Below are positions 1 to 5,287 of a stretch of DNA of 5,287 nucleotides, piece by piece. The notes under the pieces are model-generated. The model was not told where the DNA came from, did not search any database, and saw nothing but the letters and a program-made list of their open reading frames with translations. How positions within the stretch are numbered: position 1 is the stretch's first letter; each line of letters begins with the position of its first letter. The DNA comes from Candidatus Hodarchaeota archaeon. Lineage in GTDB: Archaea; Asgardarchaeota; Heimdallarchaeia; Hodarchaeales; Hodarchaeaceae. The translations under genes and the position numbers were made by a program. The DNA is taken from the NCBI GenBank assembly GCA_016839665.1, contig JAEOTU010000306.1, positions 1 through 5,287 on the forward strand, written 5' to 3'.

Positions 1-228
1 CGATGGGTTGAGAGACCGACACGTAGTTATCAATTACTGGGTAAGTTACGGGATCAAGACCTTTCAAAGGAAGAATTTCTAGAACAATACAATACTCTCA
101 ATGAATTTAAAAATCCCAGTATCTCTCAAGAAATTCTTCGTGAACTTATTACTGTTGCAGACAAGGCTTCATCTATCGTCCATCTTAATCCACCTGAAAA
201 CAAACCTAAATTATCAAGTTCAGGGTGA
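1..228 (+). CDS. C-terminal end of an unidentified protein (5' end outside window)
   Basis: An open frame enters from the left edge in frame 1 and stops at TGA 226-228, giving 75 visible residues. The sequence begins RWVERPTRSYQLLGKLRDQD, is charged and looks helical, and ends in a polar, proline- and serine-containing tail (HLNPPENKPKLSSSG) that is probably disordered. There is no membrane segment. Residues about 10-34 (LLGKLRDQDLSKEEFLEQYN) have the helix-turn-helix look of a SHOCT-like segment (x-L-x-x-G/D-x-x-x-x-E-E-F), but this is a weak resemblance and could be chance. I do not recognise the protein and assign no function. It converges on the small membrane protein gene at 281-634, with 52 bp between the stop codons. 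The frame is supported by its length without stops, its codon usage and its natural end. Confidence 0.6.
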   Translation, partial: RWVERPTRSYQLLGKLRDQDLSKEEFLEQYNTLNEFKNPSISQEILRELITVADKASSIVHLNPPENKPKLSSSG

Positions 229-280
229 TTTTGGTGAAAAATAATCATTGGATCGAAATATTGCAGTACGAAAGCAAAAT

Positions 281-634
281 TTAAACTGAAATTAAACTCA
301 AAATGCTATTGAGGACCGAGAGAAATGCAGCAAGTAGCAGAACACCAATTACAATAGTCCAACCCTTATTAAGATCTGAAAAAGCCTGCATTAATTCTTT
401 AATATCTGATCCTTCTGTTTCAACAATTCGTTTTAGATTATCAATCGGGAAATAAAAGGCCAATCCAATTGCGATTATGGACAGTGAAAAGACTATACTG
501 AGGTATGCTGCTTTACTAATCGCGCCTAACAAATCAATAATTCCTACAATGACTGTTACATAAGCTGTGATTCTCATGTAATTAGCTAAATTGGTAATAA
601 CAACGTTCTGATCTTGGGTGAATTCATAACTCAA
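281..634 (-). CDS. Small three-helix membrane protein, paralogue 1
   Basis: This 117-residue protein has unknown function. A short soluble N-terminus (MSYEFTQDQNVVIT) is followed by hydrophobic helices at about residues 22-40, 43-63 and 92-116. A polar, probably amphipathic segment at about 64-90 separates helices 2 and 3 and carries F62-P63, N66, V71, T73, G75, D77-I78, E80 and Q83. All of these recur in the upstream gene at 647-1012, so the two are paralogues. The Y-x-F-(T/N) start followed by helices recalls, from memory, a family of uncharacterised small bacterial membrane proteins, but I cannot confirm this. The start is TTG at 634-632: an AGGAGG SD lies 8 nt upstream and no in-frame ATG is available near it. 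The gene is the second of a two-gene operon, 12 nt after its partner. It probably sits in the cytoplasmic membrane, with the polar loop possibly mediating protein contacts. Confidence 0.82.
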   Translation of the reverse strand: MSYEFTQDQNVVITNLANYMRITAYVTVIVGIIDLLGAISKAAYLSIVFSLSIIAIGLAFYFPIDNLKRIVETEGSDIKELMQAFSDLNKGWTIVIGVLLLAAFLSVLNSILSLISV

Positions 635-642
635 AGTTAACG

Positions 643-648
643 CCTCCT
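643..648 (-). promoter_or_regulatory. Shine-Dalgarno AGGAGG overlapping the upstream stop codon
   Basis: Read on the minus strand the sequence is TTAGGAGGCGTTAACTTTG. AGGAGG lies 8 nt before the TTG start of the 281-634 gene, and its first two bases are the last two of the TAG stop (649-647) of the preceding gene. This full-length SD is what makes a TTG start believable here. The overlap suggests that termination on the first gene and initiation on the second are coupled. Confidence 0.75.
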
Positions 649-1012
649 AAAAGAATATTACAATTATTCCCATCACAGCAGTGAGAATTAAACAGATAAT
701 CATTATCTTGAAACCAAGAACCATTTTTCCCATTCCTTGAATCATTTCTTCTATGTCTTTTCCTGATGTTTTGACAGTATTCCTGAAATTTCTCAAAGGA
801 AATAAAAAGGCTACACCGACTCCAACTAGCAACAAATCTTGTAAAGCGTAGATTCCAGATCTTATCAGTTGAAAATTCGTAGTATCAATGAAGATGATAA
901 AAAAATCACTTATTGATGCAAGAAGGATGATGATTGCTATTGCAAATCCCTTATAGAAAACTCTCGTGATTAAGAGTTCTTCTTCTTTTTTAAATTCGTA
1001 TTCGTTTGACAT
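647..1012 (-). CDS. Small three-helix membrane protein, paralogue 2
   Basis: This 121-residue protein has unknown function. From the ATG at 1012 it reads MSNEYEFKKEEELLIT, followed by hydrophobic helices at about residues 20-42, 53-71 and 100-121. The segment between helices 2 and 3 contains F-P-L-x-N, then V-x-T-x-G-x-D-I-x-E-M-I-Q, matching the neighbouring protein at 281-634; over the last 55 or so positions roughly a third are identical by eye. An in-frame GTG at 1021-1019 would add three residues (MEN). I prefer the ATG because its N-terminus lines up with the MSYEF start of the paralogue; AGTGA repeats just upstream (1022-1030) could serve either start as an SD. It is the first gene of the pair, transcribed from the divergent promoter region at about 1063-1080. 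The N-terminus is more acidic and lysine-rich than in the paralogue, so the two have diverged well beyond a recent duplication. Confidence 0.82.
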   Translation of the reverse strand: MSNEYEFKKEEELLITRVFYKGFAIAIIILLASISDFFIIFIDTTNFQLIRSGIYALQDLLLVGVGVAFLFPLRNFRNTVKTSGKDIEEMIQGMGKMVLGFKIMIICLILTAVMGIIVIFF

Positions 1013-1062
1013 GTTTTCCACTCACTCACTTAGAATTTGAGATTCTTAACTTACAGAAATCA

Positions 1063-1080
1063 AACAATTTAAATATTGTT
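1063..1080. promoter_or_regulatory. Divergent archaeal promoter inside an 18-bp inverted repeat
   Basis: The sequence AACAATTTAAATATTGTT has perfect 6-bp arms (AACAAT / ATTGTT) around TTAAAT. On the plus strand it contains TTTAAATA (1068-1075), a textbook archaeal TATA box preceded by A-rich sequence. On the minus strand it contains TTTAAATT (1073-1066), preceded by the purine-rich AAAAGAACAATA that suits a BRE. Transcription starting about 25 nt away would give leaders of roughly 30-45 nt for the methyltransferase (TTG 1127 or ATG 1142) and about 25-35 nt for the membrane-protein pair (1021 or 1012). One site could therefore serve both directions. The symmetric arms could also be a dimeric repressor's operator. 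This rests on motif and spacing only; no start site is mapped. Confidence 0.5.
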
Positions 1081-1126
1081 CTTTTATGCTCGAAAAACAG
1101 TCTTTGTCTGAAACTGAAGGAAGATA

Positions 1127-2086
1127 TTGAAGGCTTTCCTGATGCCCAATCGATCCCATTTTAATTCTGCTCATCAAATGATGAACCGATTACAAAAAGT
1201 AGGAGCAAAACACAGCTCGTATGTGGAGTATAACATACCTGAGAAAACTTATCACGCTTGGTTTATTGAGGATGCCTTGGAGTTTCTTCAAAGAGTTCCT
1301 GACTCCTCTATCCAACTAGCTTTAGTTGATCCCCCATACAATATTGACTTAGCCCAATGGGATACTTTCGATGATTATATGGACTGGGCACATCTCTGGT
1401 TAGATGAGATAGAGCGAATTTTATCGCCTCGAGGAAACTTTGTTATTTTTGGTGGCTTCCAGTACCAAACCCTGAAGAAAGGGGATTTATTAGAGGTAAT
1501 GCATTACCTAAGGCACCACACTAGTCTAAGGTTTGTTAACTTGATCATTTGGTATTATCGTAATGGCATGAGTGCTCATCGTTTTTTTGCTAATCGTCAT
1601 GAAGAAATTCTTTGGTTTGCGAAGACCAAAAAGTACTACTTTGATTTAGATGCAGTTCGAGTCCCCTTTGACGAAAGGACAAAGAAATTATACATGCGGG
1701 ACAAACGACTTAACCCAGACAGCATTGAAAAAGGGAAAAATCCAACAAATGTCTGGCAAATCGGGCGGTTAAATTCCAATGCTAAGGAACGAGTAGGACA
1801 TCCCACACAGAAACCCATCGAGTTGATTCGTCGTATTATTAGAGGTCTTTCCTATCCAGGGTCTCTCGTACTCGATTTTTTTGCTGGTTCTGGAACTACG
1901 GGAAGAGTATGTGTTGAAGAAAACCGTCATAGTATCTTAGTTGATAATGATTCAGAATCTACGGTATACTTTAAGAAGCATTTAGAGAATATGGATCTAA
2001 CTTCATGTTCACCAAATTATGAAGTAGTTACGAATCCCAATCTCGACACTTATCTCAAGATTATGCAAAACACAGATATTATATGA
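1127..2086 (+). CDS. Beta-class site-specific DNA methyltransferase (N6-adenine or N4-cytosine)
   Basis: This 319-residue enzyme transfers a methyl group from S-adenosylmethionine to an exocyclic amino group in double-stranded DNA. The motif order identifies the beta class (N6/N4 methylase family, Pfam N6_N4_Mtase). The catalytic DPPYN (motif IV) is at residues 68-72, preceded by IEDALEFLQRVPDSSIQLAL. The target-recognition stretch is at about 170-222 (LDAVRVP, GKNPTNVWQI). HPTQKP (motif X) is at 225-230, the SAM-binding FFAGSGTTG (motif I) at 251-259 and LVDND (motif II) at 271-275. DPPY favours N6-adenine, but the recognition sequence cannot be read from the protein. The length is normal and all core motifs are intact, so it should be active. 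The start is either TTG 1127 (AAGGA 5 nt upstream) or ATG 1142 (GAAGG 8 nt upstream); the fold begins near residue 43, so both work. No restriction nuclease adjoins it. It heads a run of three genes, 63 nt before the kinase. Confidence 0.93.
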   Translation: MKAFLMPNRSHFNSAHQMMNRLQKVGAKHSSYVEYNIPEKTYHAWFIEDALEFLQRVPDSSIQLALVDPPYNIDLAQWDTFDDYMDWAHLWLDEIERILSPRGNFVIFGGFQYQTLKKGDLLEVMHYLRHHTSLRFVNLIIWYYRNGMSAHRFFANRHEEILWFAKTKKYYFDLDAVRVPFDERTKKLYMRDKRLNPDSIEKGKNPTNVWQIGRLNSNAKERVGHPTQKPIELIRRIIRGLSYPGSLVLDFFAGSGTTGRVCVEENRHSILVDNDSESTVYFKKHLENMDLTSCSPNYEVVTNPNLDTYLKIMQNTDII

Positions 2087-2149
2087 CCCCAATCGGAGAT
2101 AAGACCTTTTTCAGGAGTCGTAAAAACAATCTAACATTGGAGATACAGA

Positions 2150-3178
2150 ATGCTGTCTGATGAACCCGAAATGAAAAAACAATTACTGGGTTTTTACAAT
2201 AGTAAATTTCCATCCTACTTGAATACAATAATTAAAGACTTTAACAGGATCACTGAGGGATGGGAAACAGAAGTCTATTCATTTAACTTGGAGTACGAAA
2301 CACAAAACTCGCCAGTGTCTCATGATCTGATCCTGAGAGTTTATCCAGGAAACGATGCTTATCAAAAATCGTCTAGAGAGTTTGAAGTTATGGAAAAGTT
2401 GCATAAACTTCAGTATCCAGTGCCAGAAGTATTCCTTTTAGAACGAGACGATTCTCCCTTCAAACAACCTTTCGTCATTATGGAGCGAATCGATGGTTCT
2501 CCAATGGGAGAAGAAGTAATCAATTCTTCAGAAGGCCAAAAAGATTTTGTACGCTTGTTTGTTGACTTACACAAACTCGATTGGACAAGATTGGTGCCCG
2601 ATACATCTCTGTATCTCTCCCAAAGATATCTCGAATCAGTTTTGACAAAATATCGTGATTTTATTGTTGATTCTTATCAAAAACCTGGATTTTTACCTGT
2701 AATAAAGTGGCTAGAAAACCAACACTCCACCATTAATTCCCTAAGATTCTCTGTTATTCATTATGACTTCCATCCGTATAATATCATTATCAGAAAGTCT
2801 GATAATAAGCCATTCGTCATTGATTGGGGTTCGTGGGAAGTAACTGATTTTCGAGTAGATCTTGCTTGGACTTGTCTATTAGCAAGTTCGTATAATGGAT
2901 CTCAAATGAGAGATTTTATTTTAAGAGAGTATGAGTCGATTAGCGGAGTTCAGGTGGAAAATATTGAGTTTTTTGATGTCATTGCTTGTTTGAGAAGGTT
3001 ATTTTCAATTGTGGTGTCTCTGAGCGACGGAGCCGATGCTTTAGGAATGCGTCCAGGTGCCGAGGAAACAATAAAAAAGGATGTATCTCATATAAAAACA
3101 GTCTATAGTCAATTACACAAGATAACTGGTGAAAGCATTCCAGAAGTAGACCGTATGATAGATCAAATAGATGATTAA
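2150..3178 (+). CDS. Phosphotransferase of the aminoglycoside phosphotransferase / choline kinase fold
   Basis: This 342-residue cytoplasmic kinase-fold protein probably phosphorylates a small hydroxylated molecule with ATP or GTP; the substrate is unknown. It belongs to the APH superfamily (Pfam APH). The N-lobe has a nucleotide-loop region at about 37-46 (GWETEVYSF), the beta-3 strand LILRVYP at 60-66 and the helix REFEVMEKL at 76-84. The hinge is PFVIMERIDG (107-116). The catalytic loop is IHYDFHPYNI (203-212), with D206 as base and N211 as metal ligand, and the metal-binding IDWGSW follows at 224-229 (D225). A conserved D-L-A-W comes next at 237-240. The beta-3 position usually held by lysine is arginine (R63), as in ACAD10-like members. 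The ATG has GGAG 7 nt upstream. A weak TATA-like ATATTATAT (2076-2084) overlaps the methyltransferase stop, so it may have its own promoter. Antibiotic resistance is not implied; most members act on metabolites such as sugars, choline or homoserine. Confidence 0.87.
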   Translation: MLSDEPEMKKQLLGFYNSKFPSYLNTIIKDFNRITEGWETEVYSFNLEYETQNSPVSHDLILRVYPGNDAYQKSSREFEVMEKLHKLQYPVPEVFLLERDDSPFKQPFVIMERIDGSPMGEEVINSSEGQKDFVRLFVDLHKLDWTRLVPDTSLYLSQRYLESVLTKYRDFIVDSYQKPGFLPVIKWLENQHSTINSLRFSVIHYDFHPYNIIIRKSDNKPFVIDWGSWEVTDFRVDLAWTCLLASSYNGSQMRDFILREYESISGVQVENIEFFDVIACLRRLFSIVVSLSDGADALGMRPGAEETIKKDVSHIKTVYSQLHKITGESIPEVDRMIDQIDD

Positions 3179-3196
3179 GCACTATTTCTCAAGATA

Positions 3197-3201
3197 GGTG
3201 A
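3197..3201 (+). promoter_or_regulatory. GGTGA ribosome-binding site that selects ATG 3207
   Basis: GGTGA, a typical archaeal SD core, sits 5 nt before ATG 3207. The alternative in-frame GTG at 3198 lies inside this motif and has no SD of its own. Initiation at 3207 is therefore much more likely, shortening the protein from 383 to 380 residues. Confidence 0.7.
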
Positions 3202-3206
3202 ATAAA

Positions 3207-4349
3207 ATGAATATTTTTCACATACAAAAAAAGAGGAATAACGAAATTTTAATGATGATAATTCTCTCTTTTATCTTTTTATTGACTCTCTCTGTCACCT
3301 TATCAGCAACACCTGAACCATTAATACATTACTCTTATCACATCGATACTAAAGATAGTACTGAAGGAAATTTAGTCAAGATAATGAGTTTTAATATTCT
3401 GAATGGGGGTCAAGGATCAAGTAGAAATGATGAGTGGTTGGATCCAATATTAGAGGAGAATGCAGACATTATTGTGATCAATGAAGCAGCTTATTGGGAA
3501 AGTACATACCTTGATCATTATGTGAATAAGTTAAATGAATATCATTGGCCTGAGGAAGAGAACTATACTGGATATGTAACAACAACGGGAGGTAGTCCAG
3601 CTATTGCTTTCCTTAGTCGATTTCCCTTTCTTGAATGTGAAGCACTCCTCTTAGGAACAAATAATCGAGTATTTGGTCATGCCTGTATTAACATCAATAA
3701 TGAAAACGTGGATATCTTTGGTGTTCACTTAAAGTCGGGGAACACCGTGAATGACCGTGATGCGAGAGAAAGCCAAATTTTGGCGCTTATGGGTGTTATC
3801 AATGGACTACCCCCTAATGCAGTTGTTTTTGTAATGGGTGATTTCAATAGTTACTCACCAGTGGATGTAGATGACCCCATAATCCAACCTAATTGGAATT
3901 ACTCAGAAACATGGACAGAAGAGCAATCAGGAACCTTTCCTGTGGAAATAATGTTAAATAATAGTTTTATTGATACTTTTAGAGTGTCTCATCCTAATAA
4001 ACCAGGTTGGACTTGTTTTGACACTCATCCTGACGCAAATTACACTGCATATGGACGGATTGATTACCAATTTGTTTCTGCTAACAAAAAGGACGATATA
4101 AATTCTACAGATCGGATTTACGACCCAATTAGGTCTCCAACTTGGTCGGATCATATTCCACTTGTTGGGAGTTATTGGTTTGGAGAAAGACCAACTTCGA
4201 CAGTCACTAGTCAACTCAATACAACGACTTTAATCAGTTCTTCTCTACCGGTAACAACCACCAGATCTTTAACTGGAGGAACGTCTGTCTTCCTCATCCT
4301 TGGAATCTTGATTACTTATTTCCTGGTTAGAAAAAAGGGTTCCTCTTGA
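3207..4349 (+). CDS. Surface-anchored endonuclease/exonuclease/phosphatase (EEP) family hydrolase
   Basis: This 380-residue extracellular enzyme of the DNase I-like EEP fold cleaves phosphodiester or phosphomonoester bonds. A basic start (QKKRNNE) and a hydrophobic stretch at about 14-33, ending LSVTLSA-TP, form a signal peptide or N-terminal anchor. The catalytic domain spans about 56-328 and keeps the expected set: N63 (MSFNILNGG), E93 (VINEA), S137-R138 (AFLSRFPF), H174 (GVHLKS), D212 and N214 (GDFNS), D286 (RIDYQFVS), and D315-H316 (SDHIPLVG). A Ser/Thr-rich stalk follows at about 329-355, then a transmembrane helix at about 359-374 and a basic tail RKKGSS, so the enzyme faces outward, tethered to the membrane. 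Six N-glycosylation sequons (N-x-S/T) lie in the outward part. The substrate could be DNA, RNA, a phospholipid or an inositol phosphate; the sequence does not decide. It lies 28 nt after the kinase gene without a clear promoter, so co-transcription is likely. The start is ATG 3207, chosen by GGTGA. Confidence 0.88.
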   Translation: MNIFHIQKKRNNEILMMIILSFIFLLTLSVTLSATPEPLIHYSYHIDTKDSTEGNLVKIMSFNILNGGQGSSRNDEWLDPILEENADIIVINEAAYWESTYLDHYVNKLNEYHWPEEENYTGYVTTTGGSPAIAFLSRFPFLECEALLLGTNNRVFGHACININNENVDIFGVHLKSGNTVNDRDARESQILALMGVINGLPPNAVVFVMGDFNSYSPVDVDDPIIQPNWNYSETWTEEQSGTFPVEIMLNNSFIDTFRVSHPNKPGWTCFDTHPDANYTAYGRIDYQFVSANKKDDINSTDRIYDPIRSPTWSDHIPLVGSYWFGERPTSTVTSQLNTTTLISSSLPVTTTRSLTGGTSVFLILGILITYFLVRKKGSS

Positions 4350-4366
4350 AAATAATCCCTTAAACT

Positions 4367-5287
4367 TCATTTAGAACTGGTGAATAATGAATAGAAGCCT
4401 AAAAGTGCGTGAATAGCTGTTCCTTTCCATAACACCGATTCATCAACATCGAATTTGGGATGATGATGGGGGTAAGTTATTCCTTTTTCTTCATTGTATA
4501 TTCCTAGTCCCAAGAAGGCGCCTTTTGTCTTTTCAAGGTAGAAAGCGAAGTCTTCTCCTCCCATGGTAGGTTCCATTGTCGTAACAGTGTCCAACTCATG
4601 AAGTATATCAGTTAGTTCGTCGACAGTTTGAGCATCATTTGACAATGGTGGATAAGCAGCAATAATACCCAAATCGACCTTACCTTCGCATCTCCAAGCT
4701 TGACTATATCCTTGTACAATTTCTTTCATTCGTTTGATAATGTGTTTGCGAACCTTAGGATCCATGGTTCTAAAAGTTCCTTTTAAAGTTGCTTGAGGAG
4801 GGATCACATTAAAAGCGTCGCTCCCTTCAAACATAGGCGCTGTTAAGACAGCATTTGCGAAAGGATCTATCTCTCTGCTGATTAATTTCTGAAGAGCATT
4901 ATATATATCTACTAAGACCGCTGTGGGGTCAACAGCTTGATGCGGAGCAGCAGCATGCCCTCCTTTTCCTTTGATAGTGACTAAGAAATCATCAGCAGAA
5001 GCCATCATGGGCCCTTTTCTCGTTCCTATTACACCTGCTGGTAGTTCATGCCATACATGTATACCAAATATAACATCTACATCATCAAGATGTCCTTCTT
5101 CAACTACCTTCTCACCACCTGCTCCTCCTTCTTCTGCAGGTTGAAATAATATCTTTAATTTGCCTTGAAGGTGATCTTTGTATTTAAACAGAATGTGAGC
5201 TGCTCCTAGTAACATGGAAACATGAGCATCGTGTCCACAGGCATGCATTTTCCCTGGGATTTTACTGCAGTATGATACTTCATTCTC
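4367..5287 (-). CDS. M20D family metallo-amidohydrolase (N-terminus outside window)
   Basis: This is a zinc-dependent amidohydrolase of peptidase family M20, subfamily D. Relatives release acids from N-acyl amino acids (hippurate, indole-acetyl-amino acids, N-acetyl-amino acids). The visible part is 306 residues, starting ENEVSYCSKIPGK immediately before the metal-site motif MHACGHDAH. The frame is open to the window edge, so the Met of that motif is internal and about 90-100 residues are missing compared with the usual 390-400. Counting from the edge, metal ligands are C17 and H19, E52-E53 (QPAEEGG), H77 (GIHVW) and H276 (HHHP). The inserted dimerisation domain contains GKGGHAAAPH (107-116), FNVIPPQATLKGTFRT (159-174) and later MGGEDFAFY (242-250). 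All hallmarks are intact and no signal peptide is visible, though the N-terminus is unseen. The exact substrate cannot be assigned. It converges on the EEP gene with a 17-bp gap. Confidence 0.93.
   Translation of the reverse strand, partial: ENEVSYCSKIPGKMHACGHDAHVSMLLGAAHILFKYKDHLQGKLKILFQPAEEGGAGGEKVVEEGHLDDVDVIFGIHVWHELPAGVIGTRKGPMMASADDFLVTIKGKGGHAAAPHQAVDPTAVLVDIYNALQKLISREIDPFANAVLTAPMFEGSDAFNVIPPQATLKGTFRTMDPKVRKHIIKRMKEIVQGYSQAWRCEGKVDLGIIAAYPPLSNDAQTVDELTDILHELDTVTTMEPTMGGEDFAFYLEKTKGAFLGLGIYNEEKGITYPHHHPKFDVDESVLWKGTAIHALLGFYSLFTSSK

Noticed and set aside
31..42. 12-bp direct repeat CAATTACTGGGT shared with positions 2180-2191
   Set aside because: Both copies are inside coding frames (encoding Q-L-L-G). 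One 12-mer repeat is expected by chance in about 5 kb of AT-rich DNA, and there is no flanking similarity.
234..284. A 16-codon micro-ORF starting GTG (KNNHWIEILQY...), 5 nt after a GGTGA motif at 224-228
   Set aside because: The GGTGA overlaps the end of the partial gene and could be an SD, but the peptide is very short, overlaps the end of the opposing gene and has no family signal. Chance is the simpler explanation.
1636..1818. Antisense open frame of 60 codons within the methyltransferase gene
   Set aside because: It lies opposite a gene with clear conserved motifs, has low-complexity serine-rich content and shows no own promoter or SD.
2076..2084. TATA-like ATATTATAT at the end of the methyltransferase gene
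   Set aside because: It could give the kinase its own promoter, but it overlaps coding sequence and stop codon, lacks a clear BRE and is an expected chance match in AT-rich DNA.
2979..3182. Antisense open frame of 67 codons within the 3' end of the kinase gene
   Set aside because: It is a shadow of the kinase coding frame, with no domain, SD or promoter signal.
3954..4214. Antisense open frame of 86 codons within the EEP gene
   Set aside because: It opposes the conserved EEP motifs RIDY and SDH; its composition is atypical and no initiation signal is visible.
4350..4366. Possible shared terminator between the convergent EEP and M20D genes
   Set aside because: The 17-bp gap contains no hairpin and no long T-tract in either direction, so no terminator can be supported.
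5222..5248. ATG at 5248-5246 as the start of the M20D gene
   Set aside because: It is the Met of the metal-site motif MHACGHDAH; the frame continues upstream to the window edge with family-typical sequence (SKIPGK), so the gene is truncated by the window and does not start here.

Overview
This AT-rich window most likely comes from an archaeon. The evidence is a TTTAAATA-type TATA element with A-rich flanks between two divergent transcription units, GGTGA and AGGAGG Shine-Dalgarno (SD) sites, TTG/GTG start usage, and a surface protein built as signal segment, catalytic domain, Ser/Thr-rich stalk and C-terminal membrane anchor. That architecture is common in Asgard (Heimdall/Loki-type) and euryarchaeal surface proteins. 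No ribosomal or other marker gene is present, so the lineage is inference only.

Layout. Positions 1-228 (+) hold the last 75 codons of a gene whose start lies outside the window. Positions 281-1012 (-) hold two tandem genes for small three-helix membrane proteins that are paralogues of each other; the stop codon of the first overlaps the SD of the second. Positions about 1022-1126 form a divergent promoter region centred on an 18-bp inverted repeat with a TATA box at its core. Positions 1127-4349 (+) hold three co-directional genes: a beta-class DNA methyltransferase, an aminoglycoside-phosphotransferase-fold small-molecule kinase, and a surface-anchored endonuclease/exonuclease/phosphatase-fold hydrolase. 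The gaps between them are 63 and 28 nt. Positions 4367-5287 (-) hold most of an M20D metallo-aminoacylase/amidohydrolase, whose N-terminus lies beyond the window's right edge; it converges on the hydrolase gene with only 17 bp between the stop codons.

How the genes relate. The methyltransferase, kinase and hydrolase may share a transcript, but no known pathway unites them. No restriction endonuclease is visible beside the methyltransferase, so it looks solitary within this window. The hydrolase acts outside the cell, the kinase and methyltransferase inside. The M20D enzyme is a general amide-bond hydrolase and is probably independent. No tRNA, rRNA, CRISPR array, insertion sequence or convincing terminator was seen. 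No stretch above 300 bp lacks a gene.
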